DNA from: Sulfurospirillum sp964441765
GTDB taxonomy: Bacteria; Campylobacterota; Campylobacteria; Campylobacterales; Sulfurospirillaceae
Direction of reading: 5' to 3'
Assembly: GCA_964441765.1 (NCBI GenBank)
Contig: CAYTVI010000004.1
Location: forward strand, 1 to 50,700
Length of the DNA stretch: 50,700 nucleotides
Shown: positions 34,994-44,369 of the stretch, in pieces
Position numbering within the stretch: the first letter of the stretch is position 1
How the letters are laid out: each line of letters opens with the position of its first letter
Position numbers and translations under genes: made by a program
The notes under the pieces: generated by a model
Databases searched by the model: none
What the model was told of the DNA's origin: nothing
Seen by the model: only the letters and a program-made list of their open reading frames with translations

Positions 34994-36011
34994 AGCAAAC
35001 CGTTATCTTTTAAAACATTTTAGTGAACTCTTTAGTTCTTTGTTTTTTATTCTCTTTTTTATCACTTCTGTTGTCTTTTTTATCAAAATTACAACCCTCA
35101 CAGCGGTCATTCAGATGAACTTTTTAGAGCTTGGAACGTTGTATGTGTATCTTCTCCCTCGAACGCTCATCTACACCTTACCCGTCACTTTTTTTATCGC
35201 CTTGTGTATTACGTTGTTTAATTTATCGCGTGAAAATGAGACTATTGTTCTTTTTACTTTGGGGTACAATCCTAAAAAAATAGCCCAATTTTTTATGAGT
35301 TTTGCCTCACTACTTTCCTTTATCTTGGTGCTGGATTTGCTGGTGCTCATTCCTATTTCAAAACAACTCAACACAAACTTTATCGAGTACAAAAAAGCGG
35401 AAGCAAAATTTAACATTAAAGCCAGTGAATTTGGGCAAAAATTTTCTGATTGGTTTGTCTATATCGAAAGTAGCACGACTGAAAAAAAATACGAAGGCGT
35501 GACGCTGTATCAAACGTCTAATAAAAAAGAGAATGAAAAGCTCATCCTTGCCAAACGTGCCGTCATTGATAACGCCCAAGGCAATTTAAGACTGAGCCTT
35601 GATGAGGGTAAAATTTTTGATTTTTCGCCGACAACGGTGGAGCAAATTGATTTTGAACAAATGCATATTAACTCAAAACCCAAAACGGCTATTGGGTCAA
35701 TACAAACGGTTTTGGAGTATTGGAATGGTGTTTTTACAGATAAGCGAAGAGCGTATGACCTTTCATTTTTTCTACTCATTGCCCTCTTTCCTATCGCTTC
35801 GACCTTGATTGCCATCAGCATTGGCATTGTGACCTATCGTTATAATCGTGGAGGCATCTATATAGCTATGTTTGCAACGATTGCTCTTTATTTGACCTTA
35901 ACCACACTCCTTTCATCGTGGCATCCACAAAGCGCACCTCTCGTTGTTTTTATCGCATTTTGCTTAGGTGCGTATCGTATTTACCAAAAACGTATTAAAG
36001 AAGTTTTTTGA
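34986..36011 (+). CDS. LptF/LptG family permease (YjgP/YjgQ)
   Basis: A 341-residue inner-membrane protein of the LPS export ABC complex. Three N-terminal membrane helices (starting NRYLLKHFSELFSSLFFILF), a periplasmic beta-jellyroll (about 120-245, with NIKASEFGQKFSDWFVYIE) and three C-terminal helices give the family layout. Whether it is LptF or LptG cannot be decided from sequence alone. It lies in the pilD-truA string, as in C. jejuni. Confidence 0.88.
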   Translation: MNRANRYLLKHFSELFSSLFFILFFITSVVFFIKITTLTAVIQMNFLELGTLYVYLLPRTLIYTLPVTFFIALCITLFNLSRENETIVLFTLGYNPKKIAQFFMSFASLLSFILVLDLLVLIPISKQLNTNFIEYKKAEAKFNIKASEFGQKFSDWFVYIESSTTEKKYEGVTLYQTSNKKENEKLILAKRAVIDNAQGNLRLSLDEGKIFDFSPTTVEQIDFEQMHINSKPKTAIGSIQTVLEYWNGVFTDKRRAYDLSFFLLIALFPIASTLIAISIGIVTYRYNRGGIYIAMFATIALYLTLTTLLSSWHPQSAPLVVFIAFCLGAYRIYQKRIKEVF

Positions 36012-36014
36012 TCG

Positions 36015-36749
36015 ATGCAACGTGTTAAAGTAACGCTTAGCTATGATGGCAATTTTTTTAACGGCTTTCAGCGACAAAGAGATAATACACAAGAAAGAAC
36101 GGTTGCTGGTACTTTAGAAGAAGCATTAAAACGCCTTAATATTCATAGTTCTATCATCGGAGCTGGAAGAACAGATGCGGGTGTTCATGCGTTTGGACAA
36201 GTGGTGCACTTTGAACTTCCCTCTTTTTGGCACGATATCAAAAAGCTTCACTATCATCTCAATGCTTTTTTACATCCTCACATTCACATTAAACAGATAA
36301 TGCCTATAAGCCATGATTTTCATGCCCGTTTTAGCGCAAAAAAAAGACTCTACCGCTATGTCCTTTATGATGGAGCGTATCAGCCATTTCTCTCACGTTA
36401 TGCTTTACATGTAAAACCACTAGAGAGTCAAAAACTCGATGCATACGCAAAGCTTTTTACAGGATTTCACAACTTTGGGTTTTTTAAAAAAGAAGGTGGC
36501 GGTACAACAAAAGAGGAGCGTACTATCTTTAAAGCAGGGGCGTATCGGTACAATCATGTCATTGTTATCTATTTTCTAGGAGATGCCTTTTTGCGCTCGC
36601 AAGTACGCATGATGTGTGACATGATTTTAAAAGTGTATGAAGGTATTTTAAGTCCCGAAGATCTCATCGCACAACGAGACAAGCAAGCCAAACATTCTTC
36701 AACGCTCGCACCTGCTTGTGGGCTTTATTTGAGTCGTATTTATTATTGA
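36015..36749 (+). CDS. truA: tRNA pseudouridine(38-40) synthase TruA
   Basis: Isomerises uridines 38-40 in tRNA anticodon arms. 244 residues; the catalytic aspartate is D54 in GAGRTDAGVHA. Supporting motifs are LSYDGNFFNGFQRQ at the start and FLRSQVRMMCDMIL near the end. It begins 3 bp after lptF/G, and its 3' end overlaps the convergent pyrC2-like gene by 7 bp. A palindrome copy encodes LHVK. Confidence 0.97.
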   Translation: MQRVKVTLSYDGNFFNGFQRQRDNTQERTVAGTLEEALKRLNIHSSIIGAGRTDAGVHAFGQVVHFELPSFWHDIKKLHYHLNAFLHPHIHIKQIMPISHDFHARFSAKKRLYRYVLYDGAYQPFLSRYALHVKPLESQKLDAYAKLFTGFHNFGFFKKEGGGTTKEERTIFKAGAYRYNHVIVIYFLGDAFLRSQVRMMCDMILKVYEGILSPEDLIAQRDKQAKHSSTLAPACGLYLSRIYY

Positions 36750-37972
36750 TGAAAAACTGACTTTCCTTCGACGAAGACCTGTTTCACTTTGCCATAAAGA
36801 GTGTCTTGATAATACAAAGAGTGTTTATCGCTTACTTCATAACTTTCATTCGGGTCAAATAAAATAATATCTGCCATGAACCCTTCACGAAGTATGCCCT
36901 TATCGCTAAGCCCTAGAATCTTTGCTGGATTATAGGCGCACAACTGCATAAGTGTGTAAAAATCAATCGTATCGTTTTTCACTAAATAGGTGTAGGCTAA
37001 GGTCAATAGCTCTTCAACTGAACCTATCCCAAATGCCGCATCTTCAAACGCAACATCTTTGTATAAAATAGACTTAGGTGCGTGCATAGAAGTTAAGGTA
37101 TCGATTTTCCCCTCTTTTAATGCTTCGATGAGCAAAAGACGCTCACCCTCTTCTCGTAAAGGTGGCATGATTTTCGCATAGGTGTTAAATCCATCGCATG
37201 ACTCATCATTTTTACATAAATGATGAATAGAAACTTCACTGTACAAAGAGGAATGATGCTTTTTTTGAGACTGAACAATCTCTAATGAACGCCTTGTTGA
37301 AAGAGTTTTGAGTACGACTTTTGCCTTATAAAAAAGTGCCATTTCACTCACTTTTGCCACTTCTGTTGTTTCAGAGACTTTAGCAATGCCAGATAGTCCA
37401 AGCTTCGATGCAATGACTCCTTCGTTCATCAAGCCATTATCATCCAGATTTGGCTCATAACACTGTACAAACAAAGGCTTGTCTTTCATCGTAGCATATT
37501 GCATCCCTCGTCTTAAAAGATTGGCATTACGATTGGAATTGGCAAGGATTGAGCAGGCACCATTGTTTAAAAGTGTAGCTATGTTATGCAGTTGGTCTTC
37601 TTTTTCATCGGCTAAAGGAGCGCTCAGTTGAATATCTATGTCTGCTTGGTCTATCTTGAATTTCACCAACTCTAAAAGTGTTGCACTCTCCAACCTTGGG
37701 GTAAAATCAGACATCACAACGGCTGTTGTTACACCACCCCTTAAACAACGAGAAGCAAGCTTGTCGATATGCCCTTGATTAAGAGTGCTGTTAGAAAAAC
37801 GAACGTTCAAATCAATCAAACCTGGCAAAACAAATAAACCTGTCGCATCGATACACTGTTCTTCGTTCAAGCTACATGCTGGTGCGATTTTTGAGATACG
37901 TCCCTTTTCAATCGCAATATCAACTGTTTTAAGACCCTCTTTTGTTGGAAGTGTTGCGTTTTTAATCAGCAT
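36743..37972 (-). CDS. Dihydroorotase-like protein (PyrC2), metal site missing
   Basis: A 409-residue amidohydrolase-fold protein of the type I dihydroorotase group. The hallmark metal-binding HxH after GLID is replaced by N56-V57-R58 (GLIDLNVRFS), and the catalytic Asp of the usual TDHAP is Met (TSMHAP, about 296). SIHHLCKNDES and AYNPAKILGL are kept. It is therefore probably non-catalytic, like PyrC' subunits that stabilise aspartate transcarbamoylase in other bacteria. ATG at 37972 is used; it overlaps the upstream GH3 gene by 11 bp. C. jejuni has a similarly placed pyrC2 next to gpsA and gatB. Confidence 0.85.
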   Translation of the reverse strand: MLIKNATLPTKEGLKTVDIAIEKGRISKIAPACSLNEEQCIDATGLFVLPGLIDLNVRFSNSTLNQGHIDKLASRCLRGGVTTAVVMSDFTPRLESATLLELVKFKIDQADIDIQLSAPLADEKEDQLHNIATLLNNGACSILANSNRNANLLRRGMQYATMKDKPLFVQCYEPNLDDNGLMNEGVIASKLGLSGIAKVSETTEVAKVSEMALFYKAKVVLKTLSTRRSLEIVQSQKKHHSSLYSEVSIHHLCKNDESCDGFNTYAKIMPPLREEGERLLLIEALKEGKIDTLTSMHAPKSILYKDVAFEDAAFGIGSVEELLTLAYTYLVKNDTIDFYTLMQLCAYNPAKILGLSDKGILREGFMADIILFDPNESYEVSDKHSLYYQDTLYGKVKQVFVEGKSVFHQ

Positions 37973-39044
37973 TATTGTGCCTTTGTGATGATTTTTGTTT
38001 GAGTTTCTCAATGCGCTCATAAGAAAGAGCAATGCGTTCTTTTGTAAGTTCGCCTGAGCGAATAGCATCCATGATAATTTTGTTGACCGTAAAAGGCATA
38101 CTTGCGTTATCTGCAAAGTAATTTGAAAAAACTAAAACATCTGCTCCTGCTTGGATAGAACGAATGACACGTGTTTTAAAATCAATCGAATTTGGAAGTG
38201 AATTTGTTCGTAAATTATCGACAAAAACAACCCCTTCAAAGTGCATCTTACCCCGCAAAAGACCTTCGATAATGGTTGAAGAAAAAAGAGCAGGATTGTG
38301 TTTATCAAGCTCTTTATGAATCACATGCGACATCAAAACACCATCGACTTTTCCAAACGCAATCAAATCATAATAAGGCTTTAACTGCTCAAAACGCCAC
38401 GAATCTGTTACATCTACCTCACTGGCAAAATCATCTCTGAGATTTTCTCCTGCTGTGGGGAAATATTTAACGATAGATAAAACATTGTTTGATTGCAGAG
38501 CATTCATAAACAACGTTGCATACGTGGTGACAATCTCTTCATAAGAGGCATAGCTTCGCATGAGCGTTGGAGGATTTTTAGGTTGTAAATCAAGTACGGG
38601 TGCGAAGTTAATCGTAATACCGCTGTTGGCTAACTCTTGTGCACGTTGTGCGTAGAGCTTTTGTGCTTCTTCAATATCTTTATTTTTAGCCATTTCATAC
38701 GCTAATGGTAAAAAGCTAAATCCCTTTTTAGGACTCAAAAAAGCATCTTCGCCGCCCTCTTCTGTTGCAATCACCAAAAGGGGTAACTTTGCAGAAGCTT
38801 GACTTTTGAGGTACTGGGTTAGTTTTTTAAGTTGTGTTGCATTTTGAACATTTTTACCATCTAAGACCACGCCGCCAATTTTTTCACGTTTAATGTCTTT
38901 GGCAATTTGTTCAACCCATTTATCACCCTCTTTATAACCATCAAAGCCTATCACAATCATTTGAGAAACCATCTCTTCGGTAGAAAGCGTTTTTGCATTT
39001 AAAGAGAGAAAACATAAAACAAAACAAAGGAAAAATCGTATCAT
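37962..39044 (-). CDS. Glycoside hydrolase family 3 (NagZ-like), acid/base motif altered
   Basis: A 360-residue secreted or periplasmic protein with a signal peptide (FFLCFVLCFLSLNAKT). The TIM-barrel GH3 pattern is clear: MIVIGFDG, NFAPVLDLQP, the putative nucleophile D in VVFVDNLRTNS and an AGADVLVFSN strand. In NagZ enzymes, which remove GlcNAc from muropeptides, the loop KHFPGHGxxxxDSH carries the His acid/base. Here it reads KYFPTAGENLRDD with no histidine, so activity is doubtful or uses another acid. It sits between gpsA and pyrC2 with 1-bp and 11-bp overlaps. Confidence 0.8.
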   Translation of the reverse strand: MIRFFLCFVLCFLSLNAKTLSTEEMVSQMIVIGFDGYKEGDKWVEQIAKDIKREKIGGVVLDGKNVQNATQLKKLTQYLKSQASAKLPLLVIATEEGGEDAFLSPKKGFSFLPLAYEMAKNKDIEEAQKLYAQRAQELANSGITINFAPVLDLQPKNPPTLMRSYASYEEIVTTYATLFMNALQSNNVLSIVKYFPTAGENLRDDFASEVDVTDSWRFEQLKPYYDLIAFGKVDGVLMSHVIHKELDKHNPALFSSTIIEGLLRGKMHFEGVVFVDNLRTNSLPNSIDFKTRVIRSIQAGADVLVFSNYFADNASMPFTVNKIIMDAIRSGELTKERIALSYERIEKLKQKSSQRHNNAD

Positions 39045-39931
39045 TAGTCTGCCAATAAATCTTTCACACTTACACGAGGCTCTTTTCCCTCTAAAATAAG
39101 CGCTATTTCACGGGCAATAGGCGTGTATATGTTCTTCTTTTGAGTGATTTCAAAAATAGCTTTTGAGGTAAACACACCCTCCGCCACTTCACCTAAAGAG
39201 ACTAAAATTTCATCAATCTTTTTTCCCTCAGCCAAAAAAAGCCCAACACGATAATTGCGTGAAAGTGTACTTGAAGCAGTCAAGAAAAGATCTCCTGCAC
39301 CACTTAATCCTAGAAAAGTCTCATCAAGCGCACCAAAATATTTTCCAAAACGATGCATTTCCACAAGCCCTCGTGCAATTAAACTTGCCCGTGCATTGTT
39401 GCCAAGTTTTAGCCCATCACAAATACCACTGGCTATTGCTAAAACATTTTTATAAGCCCCGCACACTTCTGCACCGATAACATCTGTGGATGTATACGTT
39501 TTTATGAAAGAGGGAAAAAACGTGCTAAATTCTTTGGAAAGTGTTTCGTTGATAGAATTAATAACAACTGCCGTTGGTAATCCCTGCATCACTTCACTTG
39601 CAAATGAAGGACCCGATAAAAAACTCAAATTTTCTTCAGGGATAAACTGAGCAAAAATTTCATTTAAAAACGCCCCACTGCCTTGTTCAATCCCTTTTGC
39701 CGCGACCAATATTTTTTGTCCCTTAAAAACAAAATGCTCTTGTAACCAACGGCGAACCACTTGTGCGGGAAGTGCAAAGATGAGATACTCAGACGCAAGG
39801 GCTTCATCAAGCGTCACAAAATTAGCAATCTCTTTTGGTTGACGCGATGTAATTTTACATGTAACGTTTCGTGAAATAGCATAATGAAGCGCTTGTCCCC
39901 ATTTACCCGCTCCAATAATTGCAATACTCAC
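39044..39931 (-). CDS. gpsA: Glycerol-3-phosphate dehydrogenase [NAD(P)+]
   Basis: Makes sn-glycerol 3-phosphate for phospholipids. 295 residues, N-terminal Rossmann GAGKWGQAL, AAKGIEQG, GPSFASEV, the catalytic lysine region GAYKNVLAIASGICDGLKLG and GLSGAGDLFLT. The start is GTG at 39931 with AAGG upstream; it follows gatB after 9 bp. A palindrome copy encodes VTCK. Confidence 0.97.
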   Translation of the reverse strand: MSIAIIGAGKWGQALHYAISRNVTCKITSRQPKEIANFVTLDEALASEYLIFALPAQVVRRWLQEHFVFKGQKILVAAKGIEQGSGAFLNEIFAQFIPEENLSFLSGPSFASEVMQGLPTAVVINSINETLSKEFSTFFPSFIKTYTSTDVIGAEVCGAYKNVLAIASGICDGLKLGNNARASLIARGLVEMHRFGKYFGALDETFLGLSGAGDLFLTASSTLSRNYRVGLFLAEGKKIDEILVSLGEVAEGVFTSKAIFEITQKKNIYTPIAREIALILEGKEPRVSVKDLLAD

Positions 39932-39940
39932 GCCATAACC

Positions 39941-41371
39941 TTAACTATCAAGACGCTGTTTTAGAAGTTCATTGACTTTAGCTGGATTTGCAGTCCCTTT
40001 GCTTTCTTTCATCGTCTGTCCCACAAAGAAGCCAAAGAGCTTATCTTTACCTGCTTTATACTCTGCTACTTTATCGGCATTTGCGCTGATAATTGCATCG
40101 ATAATTGCTAAAATTGCTCCATCGTCACTGACTTGTTTAAGCCCTAGTTTTTCAATCGCTGCATCAACACTGATCTGGTTTTCCATCAAATAATCAAGGA
40201 CTTCTTTCGCCGCTTTTCCACTAATCGTTCCATCTTCAATTCGTTTCACAATCGATGCTAATGTCACCGCATCCACAGGCGACGTCATAAGAGTCACACC
40301 ATGGCTTAAGCGTGCAAGAAGCTCTACGGTAAGCCATGTGACAGCGTTTTTAGCCCCTGCCCCCTCTGCTATCATCGTTTCATAAAAATGTGCCATTTCA
40401 ACACTGGATGTAATGACATTTGCATCGTATTCTTTGATGCCATACTCCGAAAGAAAACGATCACGTTTCTGATCAGGGAGTTCTGGGATTTGGATGCATT
40501 CAGCAAGCATCTCATCTGGAATTAAAACAGGAAGCAGATCAGGGTCTGGAAAGTAACGGTACTCTGCACTGTCTTCTTTACCTCGCATACTTCTTGTTTC
40601 ATTTTTTTCAGTGTCATAAAGTCTTGTTTCTTGTACCACTTCTTTTTCATACACGCCATCTTCCCATGCTTCTATTTGGCGTTCTACCTCATATTCAATC
40701 GCTTTTTGAATAAATTTAAAGGAGTTTAAGTTCTTAATTTCTGCTCTGGTATAAAGTTTACTATCACCCTTAGGACGAATAGAGACATTCGCATCACAAC
40801 GAAAACTTCCTTCTTGCATATTTGCATCGCTGATATCAAGATAGCGTAAAATCGCATGTAGCTTTTTAAGATACAAAACAGCTTCTTCAGCGCTTCGCAT
40901 ATCAGGCTCACTCACAATTTCAAGAAGCGGTGTACCTGCACGATTTAAGTCCACATGTGAGACATTTCCATGATGGATATTTTTTCCTGCATCTTCTTCC
41001 AAATGCGCTCTGGTCACACCTATACGCTTTTTGCTTCCATCTTCAAAGTCAATGAAAATCTCACCGTTTTCAACAATGGGTATCTCAAACTGACTGATTT
41101 GATAGCCTTTTGGAAGATCTGGGTAAAAATAGTTTTTACGATTAAAAATAGATTTTTGATTGATGGTAGCATTAATTGCGGTTCCTAAAGCAATTGCTTT
41201 TTTGACAACTTCTTTATTTAAAACGGGTAGCGCTCCAGGTAAACCTAAACAAACTTCACAAACATTGGTATTAGGTTCCTCTCCAAAACTGGTTGGGCAA
41301 CTGCAAAAAATTTTTGTTTTTGTGTTTAACTGTGCGTGTACTTCAAGTCCAATAACGACTTCAAATTGCAT
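39941..41371 (-). CDS. gatB: Aspartyl/glutamyl-tRNA amidotransferase subunit B
   Basis: Kinase/tRNA-binding subunit of the GatCAB complex that converts Glu-tRNA(Gln) and Asp-tRNA(Asn). 476 residues. GLEVHAQLNTKTKIFCSC, CEVCLGLPGALP and DLPKGYQISQFE are signatures; the cysteines form the zinc site. The C-terminal YqeY-like domain (from about 400) contacts tRNA. Confidence 0.97.
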   Translation of the reverse strand: MQFEVVIGLEVHAQLNTKTKIFCSCPTSFGEEPNTNVCEVCLGLPGALPVLNKEVVKKAIALGTAINATINQKSIFNRKNYFYPDLPKGYQISQFEIPIVENGEIFIDFEDGSKKRIGVTRAHLEEDAGKNIHHGNVSHVDLNRAGTPLLEIVSEPDMRSAEEAVLYLKKLHAILRYLDISDANMQEGSFRCDANVSIRPKGDSKLYTRAEIKNLNSFKFIQKAIEYEVERQIEAWEDGVYEKEVVQETRLYDTEKNETRSMRGKEDSAEYRYFPDPDLLPVLIPDEMLAECIQIPELPDQKRDRFLSEYGIKEYDANVITSSVEMAHFYETMIAEGAGAKNAVTWLTVELLARLSHGVTLMTSPVDAVTLASIVKRIEDGTISGKAAKEVLDYLMENQISVDAAIEKLGLKQVSDDGAILAIIDAIISANADKVAEYKAGKDKLFGFFVGQTMKESKGTANPAKVNELLKQRLDS

Positions 41372-41442
41372 TCTTTAACCTTTAGATTAATCTCAAAAGA
41401 TTGTACCCAATCTTTCTTTTAACTTCTCTAAACTAAAGGTGT

Positions 41443-41703
41443 TTATGAATGTTTTAACTGTTCTAAAAGGTGTGTTTGTTTTTTCATTTCTTCATGTTTT
41501 TCAATCTGAATCTGTGCCATTTCAAAAACGACCACAAAGAAAAAACCTGCTAAAAAACAAAAAAGTGCGATAATAGAAGCGATAATAAAACCAAAAGGAA
41601 GAAAAAGAAGAAAGATATAACTTCCTCCCGCTAATGCAAGAGCCCAAGAAGCTCCTTGCATTAGACTGAGAAGTTTTTCAAAACGTAGACGCTCTTTAGA
41701 CAA
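41443..41703 (-). CDS. Small two-helix membrane protein
   Basis: 86 residues with two membrane helices (LLSLMQGASWALALAGGSYI and FGFIIASIIALFCFLAGF) and a charged, helical C-terminus. No known domain. It follows atpB closely (11 bp), as a similar small membrane gene does in C. jejuni, so an assembly role for the ATP synthase a-subunit is possible but unproven. Confidence 0.7.
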   Translation of the reverse strand: MSKERLRFEKLLSLMQGASWALALAGGSYIFLLFLPFGFIIASIIALFCFLAGFFFVVVFEMAQIQIEKHEEMKKQTHLLEQLKHS

Positions 41704-41714
41704 AAAAGCTCTTT

Positions 41715-42392
41715 TTAGTGGTCTTCACTGATTAAAACAGCACCTGCAAGGTAAACGTATGTCAAAATCATAAAAATAAATGTTTGCAAGAATGCTGAGA
41801 AGGTTAGCAGTGCATACGCTGGCATTGGAGCAATCCAAGGAGCAAGCATTAAGACAACGGCAAGGAACAAATCTTCACCTTTAATGTTTCCAAAAAGACG
41901 GAAAGATAAAGAGACGATACGAGAAAGGTGAGAAACGATTTCGATAGGAAACATAAGGGGTGCTAGCACTTTCAATGGTCCCATAAAGTGTGCAAAATAG
42001 TGAATCACACCATTGACACGAATACCTTCATAATTGTAGTAAACAAAAACAATTAATGTTAATGCTAATGTCATATTAAGGTTGCTTGATGGTGCTTCAA
42101 ATCCTGGAATAATACCAATAAGGTTTGAAATAAATACAAATAAACCTAACGTTGCGATTAACGGAAGATACTTGCGCGCGAGCTCTTCACCAATTACATC
42201 TTTACCCATAGAGATTACACCTTCAAGGTAAGCCTCCATAATATTTTGAACACCACTTGGTACAAGCTGCATTTTTGCTGTAGCAAGTTTTGCAAGTGCG
42301 AATGCTAAGAATGCAACCAAGAAAACATGAAATAAAAAGATAAAATCATGAGAGTTGTTGATCAGACCCGCAAATGTAAATATTTCACCCAT
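41715..42392 (-). CDS. atpB: ATP synthase F0 subunit a
   Basis: Forms the proton half-channels against the c ring. 225 residues with five or six membrane helices. The essential arginine is in VSLSFRLFGNIKGE, and AFLQTFIFMILTYVYLAGA is the conserved last helix. AAGGAAAAG is the ribosome site. It is separate from the F1 genes, as usual in Campylobacterota. Confidence 0.96.
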   Translation of the reverse strand: MGEIFTFAGLINNSHDFIFLFHVFLVAFLAFALAKLATAKMQLVPSGVQNIMEAYLEGVISMGKDVIGEELARKYLPLIATLGLFVFISNLIGIIPGFEAPSSNLNMTLALTLIVFVYYNYEGIRVNGVIHYFAHFMGPLKVLAPLMFPIEIVSHLSRIVSLSFRLFGNIKGEDLFLAVVLMLAPWIAPMPAYALLTFSAFLQTFIFMILTYVYLAGAVLISEDH

Positions 42393-42453
42393 TACACTTT
42401 TCCTTACACTAATAATTTTCGCAGATTGTACTCAAAAATCTTTTAATAGTTGT

Positions 42454-42660
42454 TTAAGACTTCGGCTTTTTCCGCAATTCTGTGACTTGTTGCCCACCAA
42501 TGCCCCAATTATCTGTCTCAACTTCATCAATCACCACAACAGTTGTTGCTGGATTTTTACCTAAAACATCCACAAGTAAATGTGTTACGCCTGCAATGAG
42601 TTGCTCTTTTTGGGCTTTTGTAGCGCCCTCTTTGGTAATCTTGATATTCACATAAGGCAT
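42454..42660 (-). CDS. 4-oxalocrotonate tautomerase family protein
   Basis: 68 residues beginning MPYVNIKITKEG, so Pro1 is exposed as catalytic base after Met removal. The second half LLVDVLGKNPATTVVVIDEVETDNWGIGG, seen in parts, matches the DmpI/XylH group. The substrate is unknown. AAGGAG precedes the ATG; it follows the SulP gene by 5 bp, suggesting one transcript. Confidence 0.88.
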   Translation of the reverse strand: MPYVNIKITKEGATKAQKEQLIAGVTHLLVDVLGKNPATTVVVIDEVETDNWGIGGQQVTELRKKPKS

Positions 42661-42665
42661 CTGCT

Positions 42666-44360
42666 TTAATCTCCTTTAAGTAATTGATGTGCTCGCTCTA
42701 AAGCCATATCAATATTATCCGTAATATTTTCACTGCCAACCTTTTTTTCAAAACCAAAACGTTGCATTTTGAGTTTAATCTTAGGGCTAACGCCTGATAA
42801 CACGAGTACCGTATTGTGTATTTTACACGAATCATAAAACTCTTCTAAGGCATGAAGCCCTGTAGCATCAACCATAGGAACATGGCGCATACGTAGAATA
42901 AAAATCTTTGGTGGGTCTTTTAATACATCGATAACGTTTTTAAGTCTATCGGCAACGCCAAAAAAGAAAGGCCCATTAATTTCATACACTTCCACTTCAG
43001 GAGGAACGGTTTTACATGTAATGGCATTTGCATCGTTTTCTTCTTTTTCTTCATCTTCATCATCAAACGAAACAGCAAACCCCTTGCGCTTATCTTCGAT
43101 GTCCGTCACATCAATCATACGCTTGATAAACAAAAGACCTGCCAGCATGATACCCGTTTGGACACCCGTATTTAAATCAATGAAGACCGTTAAAAAAAAT
43201 GTCATTAAAAGCACAACCACATCATTGCGTTCTGATTTTAGGGCAATGGCTTTAAAGTGGTGAAATTCACTCATATTCCACGCCACCACAATCAAAATAG
43301 CTGCTAAGGTCGCAAGGGGAATTAAAACAATCAATTTGGAAAATAAAAACATAAACACAAAAAGCATGATGGCGTGTATCATACCCGATATTGGGCTGTA
43401 TGCACCTGATTTAATATTGGTTGCTGTTCGAGCAATGGCTCCTGTTGCTGCAATACCCCCAAATAAAACAGCTCCAATATTCGCAACACCTTGAGCAATC
43501 AACTCTTTATTAGAATGGTGTCTATCTCCCGTCATACCATCAGCTACCACACATGAAAGCAACGATTCGATAGCACCTAATAACGCTATAGTAATCGCAT
43601 CAGGAAACACTGCACGTATTTTTTCTAAAGAAAATGCTGGCAATGTGGGACTGGGAAGCAAAGAAGGAATCGTTCCAAATTTAGAACCAATAGTTTCAAC
43701 AGGAAGCCCAAATAAAAAGACGACAAAAGAAGATAAAACAATCACAACAATGGGAGCTGGGATTTTAGGAAAAAAATGTCGTAATTTGAGTAATAAGACT
43801 AAACTGGTTATTCCAAGCCCTAAAGCAAAATAATTTACATGTAAGGCTTCTTTTGCATACACAAGCCATTGTTCTGTAAATTCCGCAGGCATTTTTTCAA
43901 TAGGAAGTCCAAAAAAATCCTTCATCTGCGATGAAAAAATAATCAACGCAATTCCTGTTGTAAATCCTACCGTTACAGGATAAGGAATGTACTTGATAAT
44001 ATTGCCTAGCTTAAAAAATCCCATAAGCATCAGCATTATACCCGCTAAAAACGTAGCGATAACCAATCCATCATACCCATGTTTTAAAATCACAGCATAA
44101 AGTACCACAACAAAAGCCCCCGTAGGACCTCCAATCTGATACCGACTACCGCCTAAAAATGAAATAATAAACCCAGCCACAATCGCTGTAAAAAGACCTT
44201 TTTCAGGGCTTACACCACTGGCAATAGCAAATGCCATGGCTAAAGGAAGGGCGATAATCGCTACGGTTGTTCCTGCAATGATATCCGCATAAAACTGTTT
44301 TGAACCGTATCCTTCTTTAAAAAGTGTAAAACTGCGAGGCACCCAATATTTAAAATTCAT
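42666..44360 (-). CDS. SulP family anion transporter with STAS domain
   Basis: A 564-residue inner-membrane transporter with the SulP core (about 10-12 helices; AIALPLAMAFAIASGVSPEKG, GGSRYQIGGPTGAF) and a cytoplasmic STAS domain (about 440-560) with RMRHVPMVDATGLHALEEF. Substrates of the family are sulfate, bicarbonate or other anions; this cannot be told from sequence. An acidic insert (DDEDEEKEENDAN) precedes the STAS domain. Two palindrome copies lie inside. Confidence 0.9.
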   Translation of the reverse strand: MNFKYWVPRSFTLFKEGYGSKQFYADIIAGTTVAIIALPLAMAFAIASGVSPEKGLFTAIVAGFIISFLGGSRYQIGGPTGAFVVVLYAVILKHGYDGLVIATFLAGIMLMLMGFFKLGNIIKYIPYPVTVGFTTGIALIIFSSQMKDFFGLPIEKMPAEFTEQWLVYAKEALHVNYFALGLGITSLVLLLKLRHFFPKIPAPIVVIVLSSFVVFLFGLPVETIGSKFGTIPSLLPSPTLPAFSLEKIRAVFPDAITIALLGAIESLLSCVVADGMTGDRHHSNKELIAQGVANIGAVLFGGIAATGAIARTATNIKSGAYSPISGMIHAIMLFVFMFLFSKLIVLIPLATLAAILIVVAWNMSEFHHFKAIALKSERNDVVVLLMTFFLTVFIDLNTGVQTGIMLAGLLFIKRMIDVTDIEDKRKGFAVSFDDEDEEKEENDANAITCKTVPPEVEVYEINGPFFFGVADRLKNVIDVLKDPPKIFILRMRHVPMVDATGLHALEEFYDSCKIHNTVLVLSGVSPKIKLKMQRFGFEKKVGSENITDNIDMALERAHQLLKGD

Positions 44361-44369
44361 CGTAGACCT

